A DNA stretch of 64,000 nt from Streptomyces sp. CBMA152 (GCF_014596475.1 NZ_MECJ01000028.1:186001-250000); one strand, 5' to 3'. Shown: positions 50,171 to 59,252, numbered from the stretch's first letter. The notes: generated by a model from the sequence alone, not told the origin. Numbers and translations are program-made.

Positions 50171-50920
50171 TCATCCCGGCACCCCCTGACCCGCCCGCGT
50201 ACCCAGCCACGTCGCGACCGCCTGGGTGCGGCTGTTGCTGTGCAGCTTCGCGAAGATCCGGTTGATGTGGTTCTTCACCGTCTTCTCGCTGATGAAGCAG
50301 GCGGCGGCGATCTGCCGATTGCTCATGCCCACCGCGATCAGCTCCATCACCTCCACCTCCCTCCTGCTCAGCAGGTGCTCGCCAAGCCCCTTCCCAAGGG
50401 CCGGAGTTAGCCTCCGGAGTCCCGGGGACGACTGTCCCACATTCGGTTGCATCCGCGAAGCCTCTTCGTTCGGATTTAACGAAACGAACGGGTCCATGAC
50501 ACTTCCCGAGCCCCCCGCCGACGGCTCCGCCAGCGCCCGCGCCGCCGTCTCCGTGAACCGTGCGCGGCCCGCCGTGACATCCCGCACCGCGCCCACCAGT
50601 TGCTCCACCGTGAACTCGCCGTGCACCAGATAGCCGCCCGCGCCGAGCCGCAGCGCCTCCCGTACGGTCGCGCTCTCCCCGCTGTACGTCAGCATCAGCA
50701 CCGGCGCCACCCGCACCAGGCGGGGCAGGGCCGTCAGTCCGTCCACACCCGGCATACGCACATCGAGCAGGACCACGTCCGGCCGATGCCGTACCGCCGC
50801 CTCGTACGCCGCACCCCCGTCCGCCGCCTCCGCCACGACCTCCATACCGTCGCGGCCGCACAGCAGCGCGGTGAGCCCGGCCCGTACGACCGGGTTGTCG
50901 TCCGCCACCACCACCCGCAT
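50171..50920 (-). CDS. NarL/LuxR-family response regulator
   Basis: A 249-residue two-component regulator. The receiver domain (1-120) has the acidic pocket DD (residues 7-8), the phosphoacceptor Asp53 in VVLLDVRMPG and the switch Thr in LMLTYSGES. A linker of about 70 residues leads to a LuxR helix-turn-helix (about 190-245: LSRREVEVMELIAVGMSNRQIAAAC, KTVKNHINRIFAKL). The ATG at 50920 has AGGAGGGG upstream. A longer start at 50947 would overlap the kinase stop. With the kinase it sits inside the Tad operon, which it presumably regulates. Confidence 0.92.
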   Translation of the reverse strand: MRVVVADDNPVVRAGLTALLCGRDGMEVVAEAADGGAAYEAAVRHRPDVVLLDVRMPGVDGLTALPRLVRVAPVLMLTYSGESATVREALRLGAGGYLVHGEFTVEQLVGAVRDVTAGRARFTETAARALAEPSAGGSGSVMDPFVSLNPNEEASRMQPNVGQSSPGLRRLTPALGKGLGEHLLSRREVEVMELIAVGMSNRQIAAACFISEKTVKNHINRIFAKLHSNSRTQAVATWLGTRAGQGVPG

Positions 50921-50943
50921 GCCGGGTCCCCTCCTGTTCAACG

Positions 50944-52167
50944 TCACACCCTCAGCGCCGTCAGCGGCAGGTCCACCCGGACCTCCGTACCCCTGACCGC
51001 CTCGCCCCGGCCGATACGGATCCGCGCGCCCAGGCCCGCCGCCCGCTCGACCATCCCGACCACCCCGAAGTGGCCCGCCCGCCTCAACCCTTCGAGGGTC
51101 GTGCCGGGCGGCAAGCCGCGCCCGTCGTCGTACACGCTGATCCGGAACAGATCGCCGACCACCCCCGCCGACACGTCGACCCGGGACGGACCCGCGTGGC
51201 GATGGGCGTTCTCCAGGGCCTCTGCCGTGATCGTGAGGAGCTGGCGCGCGATCGGGTGCGGTACGGGCGGCAGGGCCGGGGAGCCGTCGAGCGCCTGATA
51301 GGTGAACCAGATGTCCCCACTTCGGAGTGCGAACTCCCTTACTCGTGAGGCCAGTTCACGCATGACGTCGATGCCACCGCCCTCGTCCTCCTCCCGCCGC
51401 AGATCCGCCAGCAGCTCCCGCGACTCCGCCGCCGCCCGGCGGGCCGAGCGGGCCACCAGCAGGGCGCGGCGGCGGACCGCCGACGGATCCTCGGCCGAAG
51501 CCGCCGCCAGGCCCTCGGCCGCCAGCGCCACACCGTGCAGCGTCTTTGCGACCGAGTCGTGCAACTCCCTTGCCAGGTATGCCCGTTCCTCTTCCACCGC
51601 CAGGCGCTCTCGCGTACGGGCCAGGGCCCGGGACGCCTCGCCGAATCTCAGCAGCAGGCCGCCGAGCCCCACACCCGCCGCCCCGGACAGCACGCAGAAG
51701 CCCGGCAGCAGGAGCGAGGACGGCACCGCCTCGTGATAGCGCCGCTCGGCCATGTACGCGAGCGCCAGGATCACGCACTGGAGCCCGGCGAAGACCCCCG
51801 CGCCCCGCCACCCGTACACCAGACCGGCCAGGAGCGGGGTGCAGACCACCACGTACGCGAGGGTCGAGTCGGGTGTCGCCGTGAACAGCAGCAGCGCGCC
51901 GAAGACCGTGTCCACGGCGAGCAGGGACGGGTGGCGCAGGAGGAGCGGGCCGAAGCGTTCCCAGTCGCGGTAGAGCGCGTACGAGCCCATGAAGGTGATC
52001 AGGACCGCCCCGGACACCAGCCACGTCGGACCCCCCGCCGCCGTGTTGGTCAGGGCGAAGGGGGTCGCCAGACCTATCATCGCCAGGCGGAACAGGAACA
52101 CCTGTCTGCACAGTGCCTGTAAGGCGTTGAGCTGGAGGGACACCTCGGGCGCCGGACTCTCGGACAT
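50944..52167 (-). CDS. Membrane sensor histidine kinase (NarL-partner type)
   Basis: A 407-residue kinase. Several hydrophobic segments occupy about residues 25-175 without a large extracellular domain, so the signal is probably sensed within the membrane. The HisKA_3 dimerisation domain carries His203 in LARELHDSVAKTLHGV. The C-terminal HATPase_c domain includes ALENAHRHAGPSRVDVS and SVYDDGRGLPPG. It follows tadC with only a one-base gap and precedes its regulator, so the pair is part of the pilus operon. Confidence 0.92.
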   Translation of the reverse strand: MSESPAPEVSLQLNALQALCRQVFLFRLAMIGLATPFALTNTAAGGPTWLVSGAVLITFMGSYALYRDWERFGPLLLRHPSLLAVDTVFGALLLFTATPDSTLAYVVVCTPLLAGLVYGWRGAGVFAGLQCVILALAYMAERRYHEAVPSSLLLPGFCVLSGAAGVGLGGLLLRFGEASRALARTRERLAVEEERAYLARELHDSVAKTLHGVALAAEGLAAASAEDPSAVRRRALLVARSARRAAAESRELLADLRREEDEGGGIDVMRELASRVREFALRSGDIWFTYQALDGSPALPPVPHPIARQLLTITAEALENAHRHAGPSRVDVSAGVVGDLFRISVYDDGRGLPPGTTLEGLRRAGHFGVVGMVERAAGLGARIRIGRGEAVRGTEVRVDLPLTALRV

Positions 52168-52168
52168 G

Positions 52169-53056
52169 TCACTTCCCCGTCAGTGAGCCGAGATCCGCGT
52201 CCGACCCGAGCAGCATCGCCGACGCCATGAGGATCATGGTGGCGGGCACCATGAAGGTGGTGACCATCAGCGTCGCCTTCGGCACCGCCTTCGCGGCCTT
52301 GCGGCGGGCGTTCTGGGCGTCGGTGCGGCGCATGTCGGTGGCGATCGCTATCAACGTGTCGACGATGGGCGCGCCCAGCTCCTCGCCCTGCTGGAGTGCG
52401 GTGACGAACATGGCGACCTGCTCGGAGTCGTTGCGTCGGCGCAGGTCGTCGAAGGCCTGGCGGCGGCTCACGCCCATGTCCATCTGGCGCAGGGCGATGC
52501 GTACTTCGTCGGCCCACGGGCCCTCGTACTTCTCGGCGACCCGCTCCAGCGCCTGGCGGAAGCCGAGTCCGGCCGAGACGACGACGGCGAGGACGTCGAG
52601 GAAGTCCGGCAGGGTGCGCTCGATGTCGTCGCGGCGCTGGCGTACGGCGACCCAGATGCCGACCTCGACCCAGTAGTACGCGAACGCGAGCATCAGCACG
52701 GCCAGGAGGTAGTTGCCGCCGGTCAGCATCACCACCGCGCCGACCGCGCCCAGCGCCCCGTACACCGCGCGCCGGGCCGCGTACCGGTCGATGGTCAGGC
52801 CCCCGGGGTTGCCCGCCATGTCGATCCTGCGGCGCTTGTCGTTGACCCGCTTGGGGCCCATCAGACGCAGCACGAACGGCGCGTAGCGGATGCCGAGGCG
52901 GTCGACGGCGCCGCCGGTCCTGGTGGTGCGGGTGGCGCCGACCTCCAGGGCGAGCCGCAGGTCGGTGGGGAGCTTGGTCTCGGCGCGGTACATCCGTACG
53001 CCCTGGAAGGCGCCCAGGACGCTGAGCGCCAGGACCAGTCCGAGGATCAGTTCCAT
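52169..53056 (-). CDS. tadC: TadC-type pilus membrane protein (T2SSF family)
   Basis: A 295-residue inner-membrane platform component of the Tad machine. One N-terminal helix (LILGLVLALSVLGAFQGV) precedes a cytoplasmic region. The T2SSF domain (about 130-290) begins with LPDFLDVLAVVVSAGLGFRQALERV and contains the AFDDLRRRNDSEQVAMFVTALQQGEELG signature, ending in a C-terminal helix. I chose the ATG at 53056 over a GTG four codons upstream. It works as a pair with TadB. Confidence 0.9.
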   Translation of the reverse strand: MELILGLVLALSVLGAFQGVRMYRAETKLPTDLRLALEVGATRTTRTGGAVDRLGIRYAPFVLRLMGPKRVNDKRRRIDMAGNPGGLTIDRYAARRAVYGALGAVGAVVMLTGGNYLLAVLMLAFAYYWVEVGIWVAVRQRRDDIERTLPDFLDVLAVVVSAGLGFRQALERVAEKYEGPWADEVRIALRQMDMGVSRRQAFDDLRRRNDSEQVAMFVTALQQGEELGAPIVDTLIAIATDMRRTDAQNARRKAAKAVPKATLMVTTFMVPATMILMASAMLLGSDADLGSLTGK

Positions 53057-53108
53057 GCCCCACTCCACCTGTACGTGTCCGACTCCATGCCCGGTTCCTC
53101 CGTGGTCC

Positions 53109-54047
53109 TCAGACGTCGATCTTCGAGATACGGCGGATCGCCACGAAGCCGAGGGCGTACAGGCCGAGGGCGACCACCACGGCGGCCTGGCCGAGGAACG
53201 TGCCGGTCATCTTGGCGAGCGAGCCCGGCGCGATCTGGTTGACCAGCAGCATCGCGCCGACCCCGATCGCCGGGACCGCGTACGCCGTGGTGTTCACCTG
53301 GGACAGCTGGGTGCGCACCTCGCGGCGGGTCTCCTTGCGCTCCTCCAGGGTGGTGGTGAGGTTGCGCAGCGAGTTGACGACCGCGCCGCCCGCCCGGTTG
53401 GAGAGGATCAACGTCGAGACCAGGACCACCAGTTCGCGCGATGGCAGCCTTCGTGCCAGCTCGTCGAGTGCGTCGTCCAGCGTGCGGCCCACCGCCAACT
53501 GGTCGGCCACCGCCTTGAGTTCGTCGCCCGCCGGGGCCTCCAGCTCGTCCGCCGCCATCGCGATCGCGGTGCGCAGGGCGAGTCCGGCCTGGGTGGCGTT
53601 GGCGATCACGCGGGAGATCTCGGGGAGCTGGTTGATGAACGCCTCGGTGCGGCGGGTGCGCTGCCAGGTGAGGAAGGTATTGGCCGCCCACAGGCCCGCG
53701 AGGGCGGCGAGCGGGCCGAAGAAGGAGGCGAGCACGGAGGCCGCCACCACCCACAGGCCCACCACGGCGGCGAGTACGTAGACGGCGTACTCGCCGGGCG
53801 TCACGTTCAGGCCGGTCACCGCGAGCTTGCGCTCGATGCGCTTGCCGAGGTCGGTGCGGCGCAGCCTGCGGTCGATCCCGGCGAACCGGCGGTGGCGCCC
53901 GGCGGGCGACGCTTCGCCCGCCGCGGAGAGCCGTTCGACCAGGGCGCGGCGCTGGGCGCGGCCCGTGGCGTACGCGTGCGTGCCGGCGGCGGCCGCCGCG
54001 CAGGCGAGCAGCGTGACCCCGATCGTCAGCTGGGCGAGTCCGTCCAT
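53109..54047 (-). CDS. tadB: TadB-type pilus membrane protein (T2SSF family)
   Basis: A 312-residue membrane component. An N-terminal helix is followed by a basic cytoplasmic segment (RFAGIDRRLRRTDLGKRIERK), two helices near 95-135, the T2SSF domain (LPEISRVIANATQAGLALRTAIAMAADEL, LARRLPSRELVVLVSTLILSNRAGG) and a C-terminal pair of helices. It pairs with TadC and is driven by the CpaF ATPase encoded just upstream (8-base gap). Confidence 0.9.
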   Translation of the reverse strand: MDGLAQLTIGVTLLACAAAAAGTHAYATGRAQRRALVERLSAAGEASPAGRHRRFAGIDRRLRRTDLGKRIERKLAVTGLNVTPGEYAVYVLAAVVGLWVVAASVLASFFGPLAALAGLWAANTFLTWQRTRRTEAFINQLPEISRVIANATQAGLALRTAIAMAADELEAPAGDELKAVADQLAVGRTLDDALDELARRLPSRELVVLVSTLILSNRAGGAVVNSLRNLTTTLEERKETRREVRTQLSQVNTTAYAVPAIGVGAMLLVNQIAPGSLAKMTGTFLGQAAVVVALGLYALGFVAIRRISKIDV

Positions 54048-54055
54048 GGCGCTGC

Positions 54056-55393
54056 TTACCTTGCCTCTCGGGTGGCGAGCTGTTCGTCGAAGGACGCGAT
54101 GCCGAACGCCGGCGGGACGGGCTGCCCGGCGAGGTAGAGGCGGTCGGCGACGCGGCGCGGGACCGGGAAGTACTGGAACTCGCCGTGCACGCGCCCGTCG
54201 GCGCCCATCGGGAGGGCGGCGAACCGGGCGACGGTGGCGAGCCGGTAGGGGTCGCGGCCGTGCGAGTCGAGCAGGGCGATCTCGGTGACCCGGCGGGAGC
54301 CGTCGGCGTGCCGGGTGAGCTGGACCAGGACGTCGACGGCCGAGTTGATCTGGTCGTGCAGCGCCTCGAACGGGATCTTGATCTCGGACATGGAGGCGAG
54401 GGTCTGGAGGCGCATCAGGGCGTCCTCGGCGCTGTTGGCGTGGACGGTGGCGAGCGAGCCGTCGTGGCCGGTGGACATCGCCTGGAGCATGTCGAGTGAT
54501 TCACCGCCGCGCACCTCGCCGACGACGATCCGGTCGGGGCGCATGCGCAGCGAGTTGCGGACGAGGTCACGGATCGAGATGTGTCCCTTGCCCTCGACGT
54601 TGGCCGGGCGGGCCTCCAGGCGGATCACATGGGACTGCTGGAGCTGGAGCTCGGCGGAGTCCTCGATGGTGATGATCCGCTCGTGCTCGGGGATCAGCCC
54701 CGACAGGGCGTTGAGCAGGGTCGTCTTGCCGGTGCCGGTGGCGCCCGAGACGATCACGTTGAACTTGGCCTGGATGAGCCCGGCGAGCAGCAGCAGCATG
54801 TGCTGGTCGAGCGAGCCGAAGCCGATCAGCTCGGGCAGCGTGAAGGAGCGCGGGAAGCGGCGGATGGTGAGGGTGGCGCCGGTCAGCGAGAGCGGCGGGA
54901 TGATCACGTTGACGCGCTCGCCGGACGGCAGCCGCGCGTCCACCATCGGGTTGGACTCGTCGACCCGGCGGTTGACGGTCGACACGATCCGCTCGATGGT
55001 CTGCATCAGCTGCTCGTGCGAGGCGAACCGCATCGGCAGCCGCTCGACCCGGCCGCCGCGCTCGACATAGATGTGGTCCGGGCCGTTGACCATGATCTCG
55101 GTGACGGAGGCGTCTTCGAGGAGCGGTTCCAGTACGCCGAGGCCCAGCGCCTCGTCGACGACCCGGCGGATCAGCTGGGCCCGCTCGCCGGTGGACAGGA
55201 CCGGGCCCTCGCGGCTGAGGATGTGGCCCAGCACGCGTTCGAGCCGCGCCCGGCGCTCGGCGGCCGCCAGCGACGACATCTCCGCGAGGTCGATCTCCTC
55301 CAGGAGCTTGCCCCGGTAGGTGGCGACGAGATGGGCGTCGCCCTCGCTCCCCCGGGTCTCCTCGGGGGCGGTGATACGGGCCCGCAGGCTCAT
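54056..55393 (-). CDS. cpaF: CpaF/TadA secretion ATPase
   Basis: A 445-residue hexameric motor ATPase of the type II/IV secretion superfamily that powers Tad pilus assembly. The N-terminal domain (to about 170) carries the family motif DASVTEIMVNGPDHIYVERGG. The RecA-like core has Walker A SGATGTGKTTLLNAL, the Asp box RIITIEDSAEL, Walker B MRPDRIVVGEVRGGESLD and the His box GSLATVHANSAEDA. It is co-transcribed with tadB and the TadE-like genes. Confidence 0.94.
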   Translation of the reverse strand: MSLRARITAPEETRGSEGDAHLVATYRGKLLEEIDLAEMSSLAAAERRARLERVLGHILSREGPVLSTGERAQLIRRVVDEALGLGVLEPLLEDASVTEIMVNGPDHIYVERGGRVERLPMRFASHEQLMQTIERIVSTVNRRVDESNPMVDARLPSGERVNVIIPPLSLTGATLTIRRFPRSFTLPELIGFGSLDQHMLLLLAGLIQAKFNVIVSGATGTGKTTLLNALSGLIPEHERIITIEDSAELQLQQSHVIRLEARPANVEGKGHISIRDLVRNSLRMRPDRIVVGEVRGGESLDMLQAMSTGHDGSLATVHANSAEDALMRLQTLASMSEIKIPFEALHDQINSAVDVLVQLTRHADGSRRVTEIALLDSHGRDPYRLATVARFAALPMGADGRVHGEFQYFPVPRRVADRLYLAGQPVPPAFGIASFDEQLATREAR

Positions 55394-55410
55394 CTGGCGT
55401 GCCTCCTCGG

Positions 55411-55800
55411 TCAGTTCCGGTCGTCGCAGGGCATGGTGGCGGTCTTGGTGATCGGGCCGAAGTGGCCGACGAGGAAGACGGACGGAACGGGGACGGTGAC
55501 CTTGGCCGTCACCGTCGCGCCGGGGCAGCCCGCCGCGCTGATGTCGCTGTCCTTGCCGACCCAGCCGCTCATGGCCGCCCTCGCCGCCTGTACGTATCCG
55601 TCGGCGCGGTCCTTCTGCGCGGCGGTCCGCGCGGCCGCCCGGGCCGCCGTGCCCGCCTGCTGGGCCGCGTACGCCGCGATGCCCAGCTGTACGCCCGCGA
55701 GCGCGACCAGCAGGAGCAACGGCAGGAAGCCGAGGTACTCGACGGCGGCGGCGCCCCGGTCGCCCCGGGCGCGACGGCTTTCGCGCGGGCCGCGCCTCAC
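55411..55800 (-). CDS. TadE-like pseudopilin 1
   Basis: A 129-residue protein. The basic N-terminus RRARGDRGAAAVEYLGF has the TadE-type G...VEY pseudopilin cleavage motif, then a hydrophobic helix (LPLLLLVALAGVQLGIAAYAA) and an Ala-rich region with the conserved QQAGTAARAAARTAAQ. The C-terminal beta-rich part contains two cysteines. It overlaps the next TadE-like gene (ATGA). Minor pilins of this kind prime or stabilise the pilus. Confidence 0.86.
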   Translation of the reverse strand: MRRGPRESRRARGDRGAAAVEYLGFLPLLLLVALAGVQLGIAAYAAQQAGTAARAAARTAAQKDRADGYVQAARAAMSGWVGKDSDISAAGCPGATVTAKVTVPVPSVFLVGHFGPITKTATMPCDDRN

Positions 55801-56213
55801 GGCGTCTCCTCCCTGGCCGCCCCGGCGTGCCCGTGCACCGTGAACCCGAAGTTCAGCGCGCCCGGGAACAGCACCGGCACCTTCAGCCCGACGGTCGCCG
55901 TGAAGACGGCGGGGTCACCGCCCCCGGAGCAGTCGGTGTCGGCGCTCCACCCGTCCGGCACGGCCTTCGCCACCGCCGCCGCGCACGCGCCCGGCCCCCC
56001 GCCCTTCGCCGCCCCGGCCCGCGCGCCCTCGTCCGCGACGTTGCCCGCGACCGTGAACGTGTAGCCGGTGAGCACCAGTTGCCAGATGGCGGCGAGGGTG
56101 ACCAGGATGATCGGCACCATCCCGGTGAACTCGACGACGACCTGACCCCGGTCCCGTTCGGCCCGCGCCAGGAAGCCGGGCATCCCCAGGCCCCGCGACC
56201 GTATGCCCCTCAT
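55797..56213 (-). CDS. TadE-like pseudopilin 2
   Basis: A 138-residue protein with the TadE motif in RDRGQVVVEFTGMVP, a hydrophobic helix (IILVTLAAIWQLVLTGYTF) and the Ala/Gly-rich VADEGARAGAAKGG. A short extracytoplasmic domain with paired cysteines (GACAAAV, DTDCSGGG) follows. Start and stop overlap the neighbours by four bases on both sides (ATGA), so cpaE, this gene and pseudopilin 1 are translationally coupled. Confidence 0.86.
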   Translation of the reverse strand: MRGIRSRGLGMPGFLARAERDRGQVVVEFTGMVPIILVTLAAIWQLVLTGYTFTVAGNVADEGARAGAAKGGGPGACAAAVAKAVPDGWSADTDCSGGGDPAVFTATVGLKVPVLFPGALNFGFTVHGHAGAAREETP

Positions 56214-57445
56214 CCGTGCGCCCGCCGCCGCAGTACCAGGGCTCCCCGCCCGCTCTTGTCCGCAGCGGCCGCCGACGCCTTCACCAGGCCAAGCTCCCCC
56301 GCCAGCGTCCACAACGCCTGCTTCACCGTGGACTTGGCCTCCAGGTCGTGCAGCCGCCCGGAGTCGACGACGGCCTGGAGCTCCTTGAAGTTGGCGGGGA
56401 CGGACGTCCGGGTGATCCGGGTGCCGGTGACCTTCTGGACCAGGGCAGGCTGGATCTCGGTGGTGCGCGTGTGCCGGTTGACCACCGTCGTCGTCTCCTC
56501 GGCCTTGCGGATCTGGAGCCGGTCCCACATCCGTACGATCCGCTTCGCCGCGCGTACGGACACCACGTCCGGGGTGGTGACCAGGAGGGCGATGTCCGCC
56601 ATCTCCACGGCGGCGGCGTTCGCGCCGTTCATCTGGGTGCCGCAGTCGGCGATCACCACGTCGTGGCGGTTGCGCAGCGCGGAGAGGATCTGGCGGGCCG
56701 CGCGGTCGGTGACCTCCTCGGCCCGTTCGCCGTCGGCCGGGGCGAGCAGCAGGGCGACGCCGCTGGGGTGGGTGAACAGGGCGTCCTGGAGGACCCGGGG
56801 CGAGATGTCGGTGATCGCGGCGAGGTCGGCGACGGAACGGCGGAACTGCACGTCGAGGTAGGAGGCCACGTCCCCGGCCTGGAGGTCCATGTCGACCAGG
56901 GCCGTACTGTGCCCCGACGCCCGTGCCGCGAGGGCGAGTTGGACGGCGGTGACCGTCGTGCCGACCCCACCCTTGGCGCCGGTGACCGTCACGACCGTAC
57001 CGCCGGGGCCGCTGAGCACTTCGCCCGTGCCGCCCAGATGGCGGCGCACGCCCACCGACCACTGGGCCGCCACCTGCACCCGGCTGACCAGCTCCTCGTA
57101 GTGCAGCGGCAGGGTGACCAGGCCGCGCGCGCCGGAGTCCATGGCGGCGGCGAACAGGCCCGGGCCCGCGTCGGCGGTGATCAGGACGACGCCGACCGCC
57201 GGGAAGCGCAGCGCGACCTCGCGGACCAGGTCGAGCGCCGGGACCGGCCCGATGCGCTCGTGCACCAGGACGACCTCGGGCAGTTCGTCCAGCGACTCCC
57301 CCGCGAGCCGGGCGAGGGTGTCCAGGAGCTGGGTGGAGTCGCCGACGGGCATCGCGGGCTCGGCGTCCGGGAGCTGGCTGAGCAGGGTGGTGACGGACCG
57401 GGCGGCGTCGGCGTCGCCGACGGCCGGGAGGATCCTGGTGGTCAT
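56210..57445 (-). CDS. cpaE: CpaE/TadZ MinD-like localisation ATPase
   Basis: A 411-residue protein. The N-terminal receiver-like domain (about 1-125) is degenerate. The MinD/ParA-type ATPase (about 150-400) has the deviant Walker A VTGAKGGVGTT, ALVDMDLQAGDVASYLD and DVVIADCGTQMNGA. In Tad systems TadZ/CpaE positions the pilus machine at its site, often a cell pole. It begins nine bases after the stop of cpaB. Confidence 0.9.
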   Translation of the reverse strand: MTTRILPAVGDADAARSVTTLLSQLPDAEPAMPVGDSTQLLDTLARLAGESLDELPEVVLVHERIGPVPALDLVREVALRFPAVGVVLITADAGPGLFAAAMDSGARGLVTLPLHYEELVSRVQVAAQWSVGVRRHLGGTGEVLSGPGGTVVTVTGAKGGVGTTVTAVQLALAARASGHSTALVDMDLQAGDVASYLDVQFRRSVADLAAITDISPRVLQDALFTHPSGVALLLAPADGERAEEVTDRAARQILSALRNRHDVVIADCGTQMNGANAAAVEMADIALLVTTPDVVSVRAAKRIVRMWDRLQIRKAEETTTVVNRHTRTTEIQPALVQKVTGTRITRTSVPANFKELQAVVDSGRLHDLEAKSTVKQALWTLAGELGLVKASAAAADKSGRGALVLRRRAHG

Positions 57446-57453
57446 CCGCTACC

Positions 57454-58158
57454 TCACTGGTCCTTTTCGAGGCGGTACGTACGGTCGCCCGGCCGGACCG
57501 AGGAGTCGCTGCCGGGCGCCACCAGCGCGAGCCGCACATGCTGGGCGAAGGACTCCGCGTACGCGACGCGCTGGGCGTCGAGGGTGTTCAGGGCGAAGGT
57601 GATCGGGACCGCCTCGGTGCTCTTGTTCCGGTCGTCGCGGTTGGCGTCGATCGGGGTGAGCTTGCCGACGTCGAGGACTTTGGCGCCGGAGACGATGATC
57701 TTCGACTGGGGCGTGTCACCCTGCTTCCCCGCCGCGAAGGTGGCGAAGATGTTCACCGCCGAGCCCGGCTGGATCTTGCCCGCCACCCCGGTGGCCGCGT
57801 CGATCATGATCGCGATCTCCTGTTCGCCCGGCTGGAGTTGCGGACGTTTGACGATCATGTCGGACTGGAGGAGCGAACCGGCCTTGAGCTGGGTGACGGC
57901 GATCTTCCCGTCGATCGCGGAGAGATCGGTGACCGCGTTCCCCGAGAGCCACTTCTTGGGCATCTTGGTCTGCTCGAACTGGCTCTCCTCCAGCTTCGTA
58001 TAGGGCGCCACATCGGACTTCACCCGGTACGCCGTCACCTCGGGGCCGACCTTCGCGTTCGCGTCGTCGACCACCGAGATGACCCCGCCGAGCGCGCCGA
58101 TGGCGCACAGGACCGAGACCAGGAGAAGGATGACGCCACGGCGCTGACGGGAGTTCAT
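57454..58158 (-). CDS. cpaB: CpaB/RcpC-like SAF-domain pilus assembly protein
   Basis: A 234-residue protein with one N-terminal membrane helix (GVILLLVSVLCAIGALGGVISVV). The extracytoplasmic SAF-like domain carries VTAYRVKSDVAPYTKLEESQFE and LKAGSLLQSDMIV. Then comes the RcpC/CpaB domain with EIAIMIDAATGVAGKIQPGSAVNIFATF. In Gram-negatives CpaB links the secretin region; in this single-membrane host its partner is unknown. Confidence 0.9.
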   Translation of the reverse strand: MNSRQRRGVILLLVSVLCAIGALGGVISVVDDANAKVGPEVTAYRVKSDVAPYTKLEESQFEQTKMPKKWLSGNAVTDLSAIDGKIAVTQLKAGSLLQSDMIVKRPQLQPGEQEIAIMIDAATGVAGKIQPGSAVNIFATFAAGKQGDTPQSKIIVSGAKVLDVGKLTPIDANRDDRNKSTEAVPITFALNTLDAQRVAYAESFAQHVRLALVAPGSDSSVRPGDRTYRLEKDQ

Positions 58159-58212
58159 TGACCGTACGACCTCGTTCGATGACGTGGGACTTGGCGGACA
58201 AGGGCCATCCGG

Positions 58213-59064
58213 CTAGCGCGCGCTGCCCCCGGCGGGCAGCCGGAGTTCGGGGGCCGGGACCGGGGACGAGCAGAACCCGCAGCGGTCACCGATGAGTTCC
58301 ATGCCGCACCACCGGCACGACTCCCGCCGTACGGAGGCGACCAGCTGGTAGAGCACGGAGAGGTCGGGCAGATACGCGGCGAACTCGGTGAGCTTCGAAG
58401 TACCCCACCAACCGGGCGAGTACACGGGCAGCGCGCACCGCTCGACACCCCCGACCTGCCAGCGCGCGGCGAGCGTCGCGGTGACCCAGTCGGCGGGCGC
58501 GGGGTTGCCCGCCGCCAGCAGATGGCAGGCGTAGTCGGGCCCTTCGAGCTCGCCCGTACCCACTCTGACCAGCTGCGGAGTCGGATGCGCGAGCACCGCG
58601 AACTGACTGCCGGGCAACCAGGACTTGGCGTGCGCCTTGAGGCCGACCGGGACCCGGTCGAGCTTGGTGACCGAGCCGAGCACCGCGCCCGCGTGCACAT
58701 AGTGCGCGAGCAGCCGGGCGGCCGAGGCGAGCACACCGGGGCTGAAGTCGCAGACCGAGAGCTGGCGCAACTGGCGTACGAGCACGGCGAGGCCGAGCGG
58801 CGGCAGCGCGGAGCCGATCAGCGTGATCCGGTCGCTCTCCAGGAGCGAGCGGACGGTGTGCAGGCGCTGTTCATGGGCGGGCGGAAGGGACTGCGGATAC
58901 AGGACGATCACGTAACCGTGCTGGTCGAGCAGCCGGTTCATGTCGGCGAGCGCCGCGTCCAGCGGCTGCGCCTCGGGTGCCTGGAGCAGCGCCGCGAGCG
59001 GGGTCTGCGGATCGGTCGGCGGCAGCACCAGGTCCGGGCTGGTGACGGCTATCGCAGTTGGCAC
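58213..59064 (-). CDS. Tad-locus conserved protein with C-terminal zinc ribbon
   Basis: A 283-residue cytoplasmic protein that begins the Tad operon. The body is alpha/beta and rich in Leu/Ala, with no motif I recognise. It ends with a zinc-ribbon, CRWCGMELIGDRCGFCSS (CxxC-x8-CxxC). I know no function for it. Its position suggests a regulatory or assembly factor for the pilus. The intergenic region to the chitinase gene (59065-59314) contains the divergent promoters, including a DasR-like site. Confidence 0.75.
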   Translation of the reverse strand: MPTAIAVTSPDLVLPPTDPQTPLAALLQAPEAQPLDAALADMNRLLDQHGYVIVLYPQSLPPAHEQRLHTVRSLLESDRITLIGSALPPLGLAVLVRQLRQLSVCDFSPGVLASAARLLAHYVHAGAVLGSVTKLDRVPVGLKAHAKSWLPGSQFAVLAHPTPQLVRVGTGELEGPDYACHLLAAGNPAPADWVTATLAARWQVGGVERCALPVYSPGWWGTSKLTEFAAYLPDLSVLYQLVASVRRESCRWCGMELIGDRCGFCSSPVPAPELRLPAGGSAR

Positions 59065-59217
59065 ATCAAGTCCCCCCGCTCACTCCGGTCTTCGGCCGGG
59101 TCCGGTCCCCACGGGCGCGTTCGATCACTGCTGTTCCCTGCTGCAACAGCACTGTATCCACGACATAGCTGCGGGTGAACAGTCTTCTCGTTTCTGTGAT
59201 GCCCCGAGTGCCGCCAG

Positions 59218-59252
59218 AGGTCTTGACAACCGGATTGGTCTGGACCAACTTG
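59218..59252 (+). promoter_or_regulatory. Chitinase promoter with DasR-like operator
   Basis: AGGTCTTGACAA (59218-59229) and TGGTCTGGACCA (59236-59247) are 12-base direct repeats 18 bases apart. The second is a near-perfect palindrome close to the DasR-responsive element (consensus core TGGTCTAGACCA). A TTGACA -35 hexamer (59223-59228) lies within the first repeat. This is the classic Streptomyces chitinase promoter layout, controlled by GlcNAc through DasR. Confidence 0.75.
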
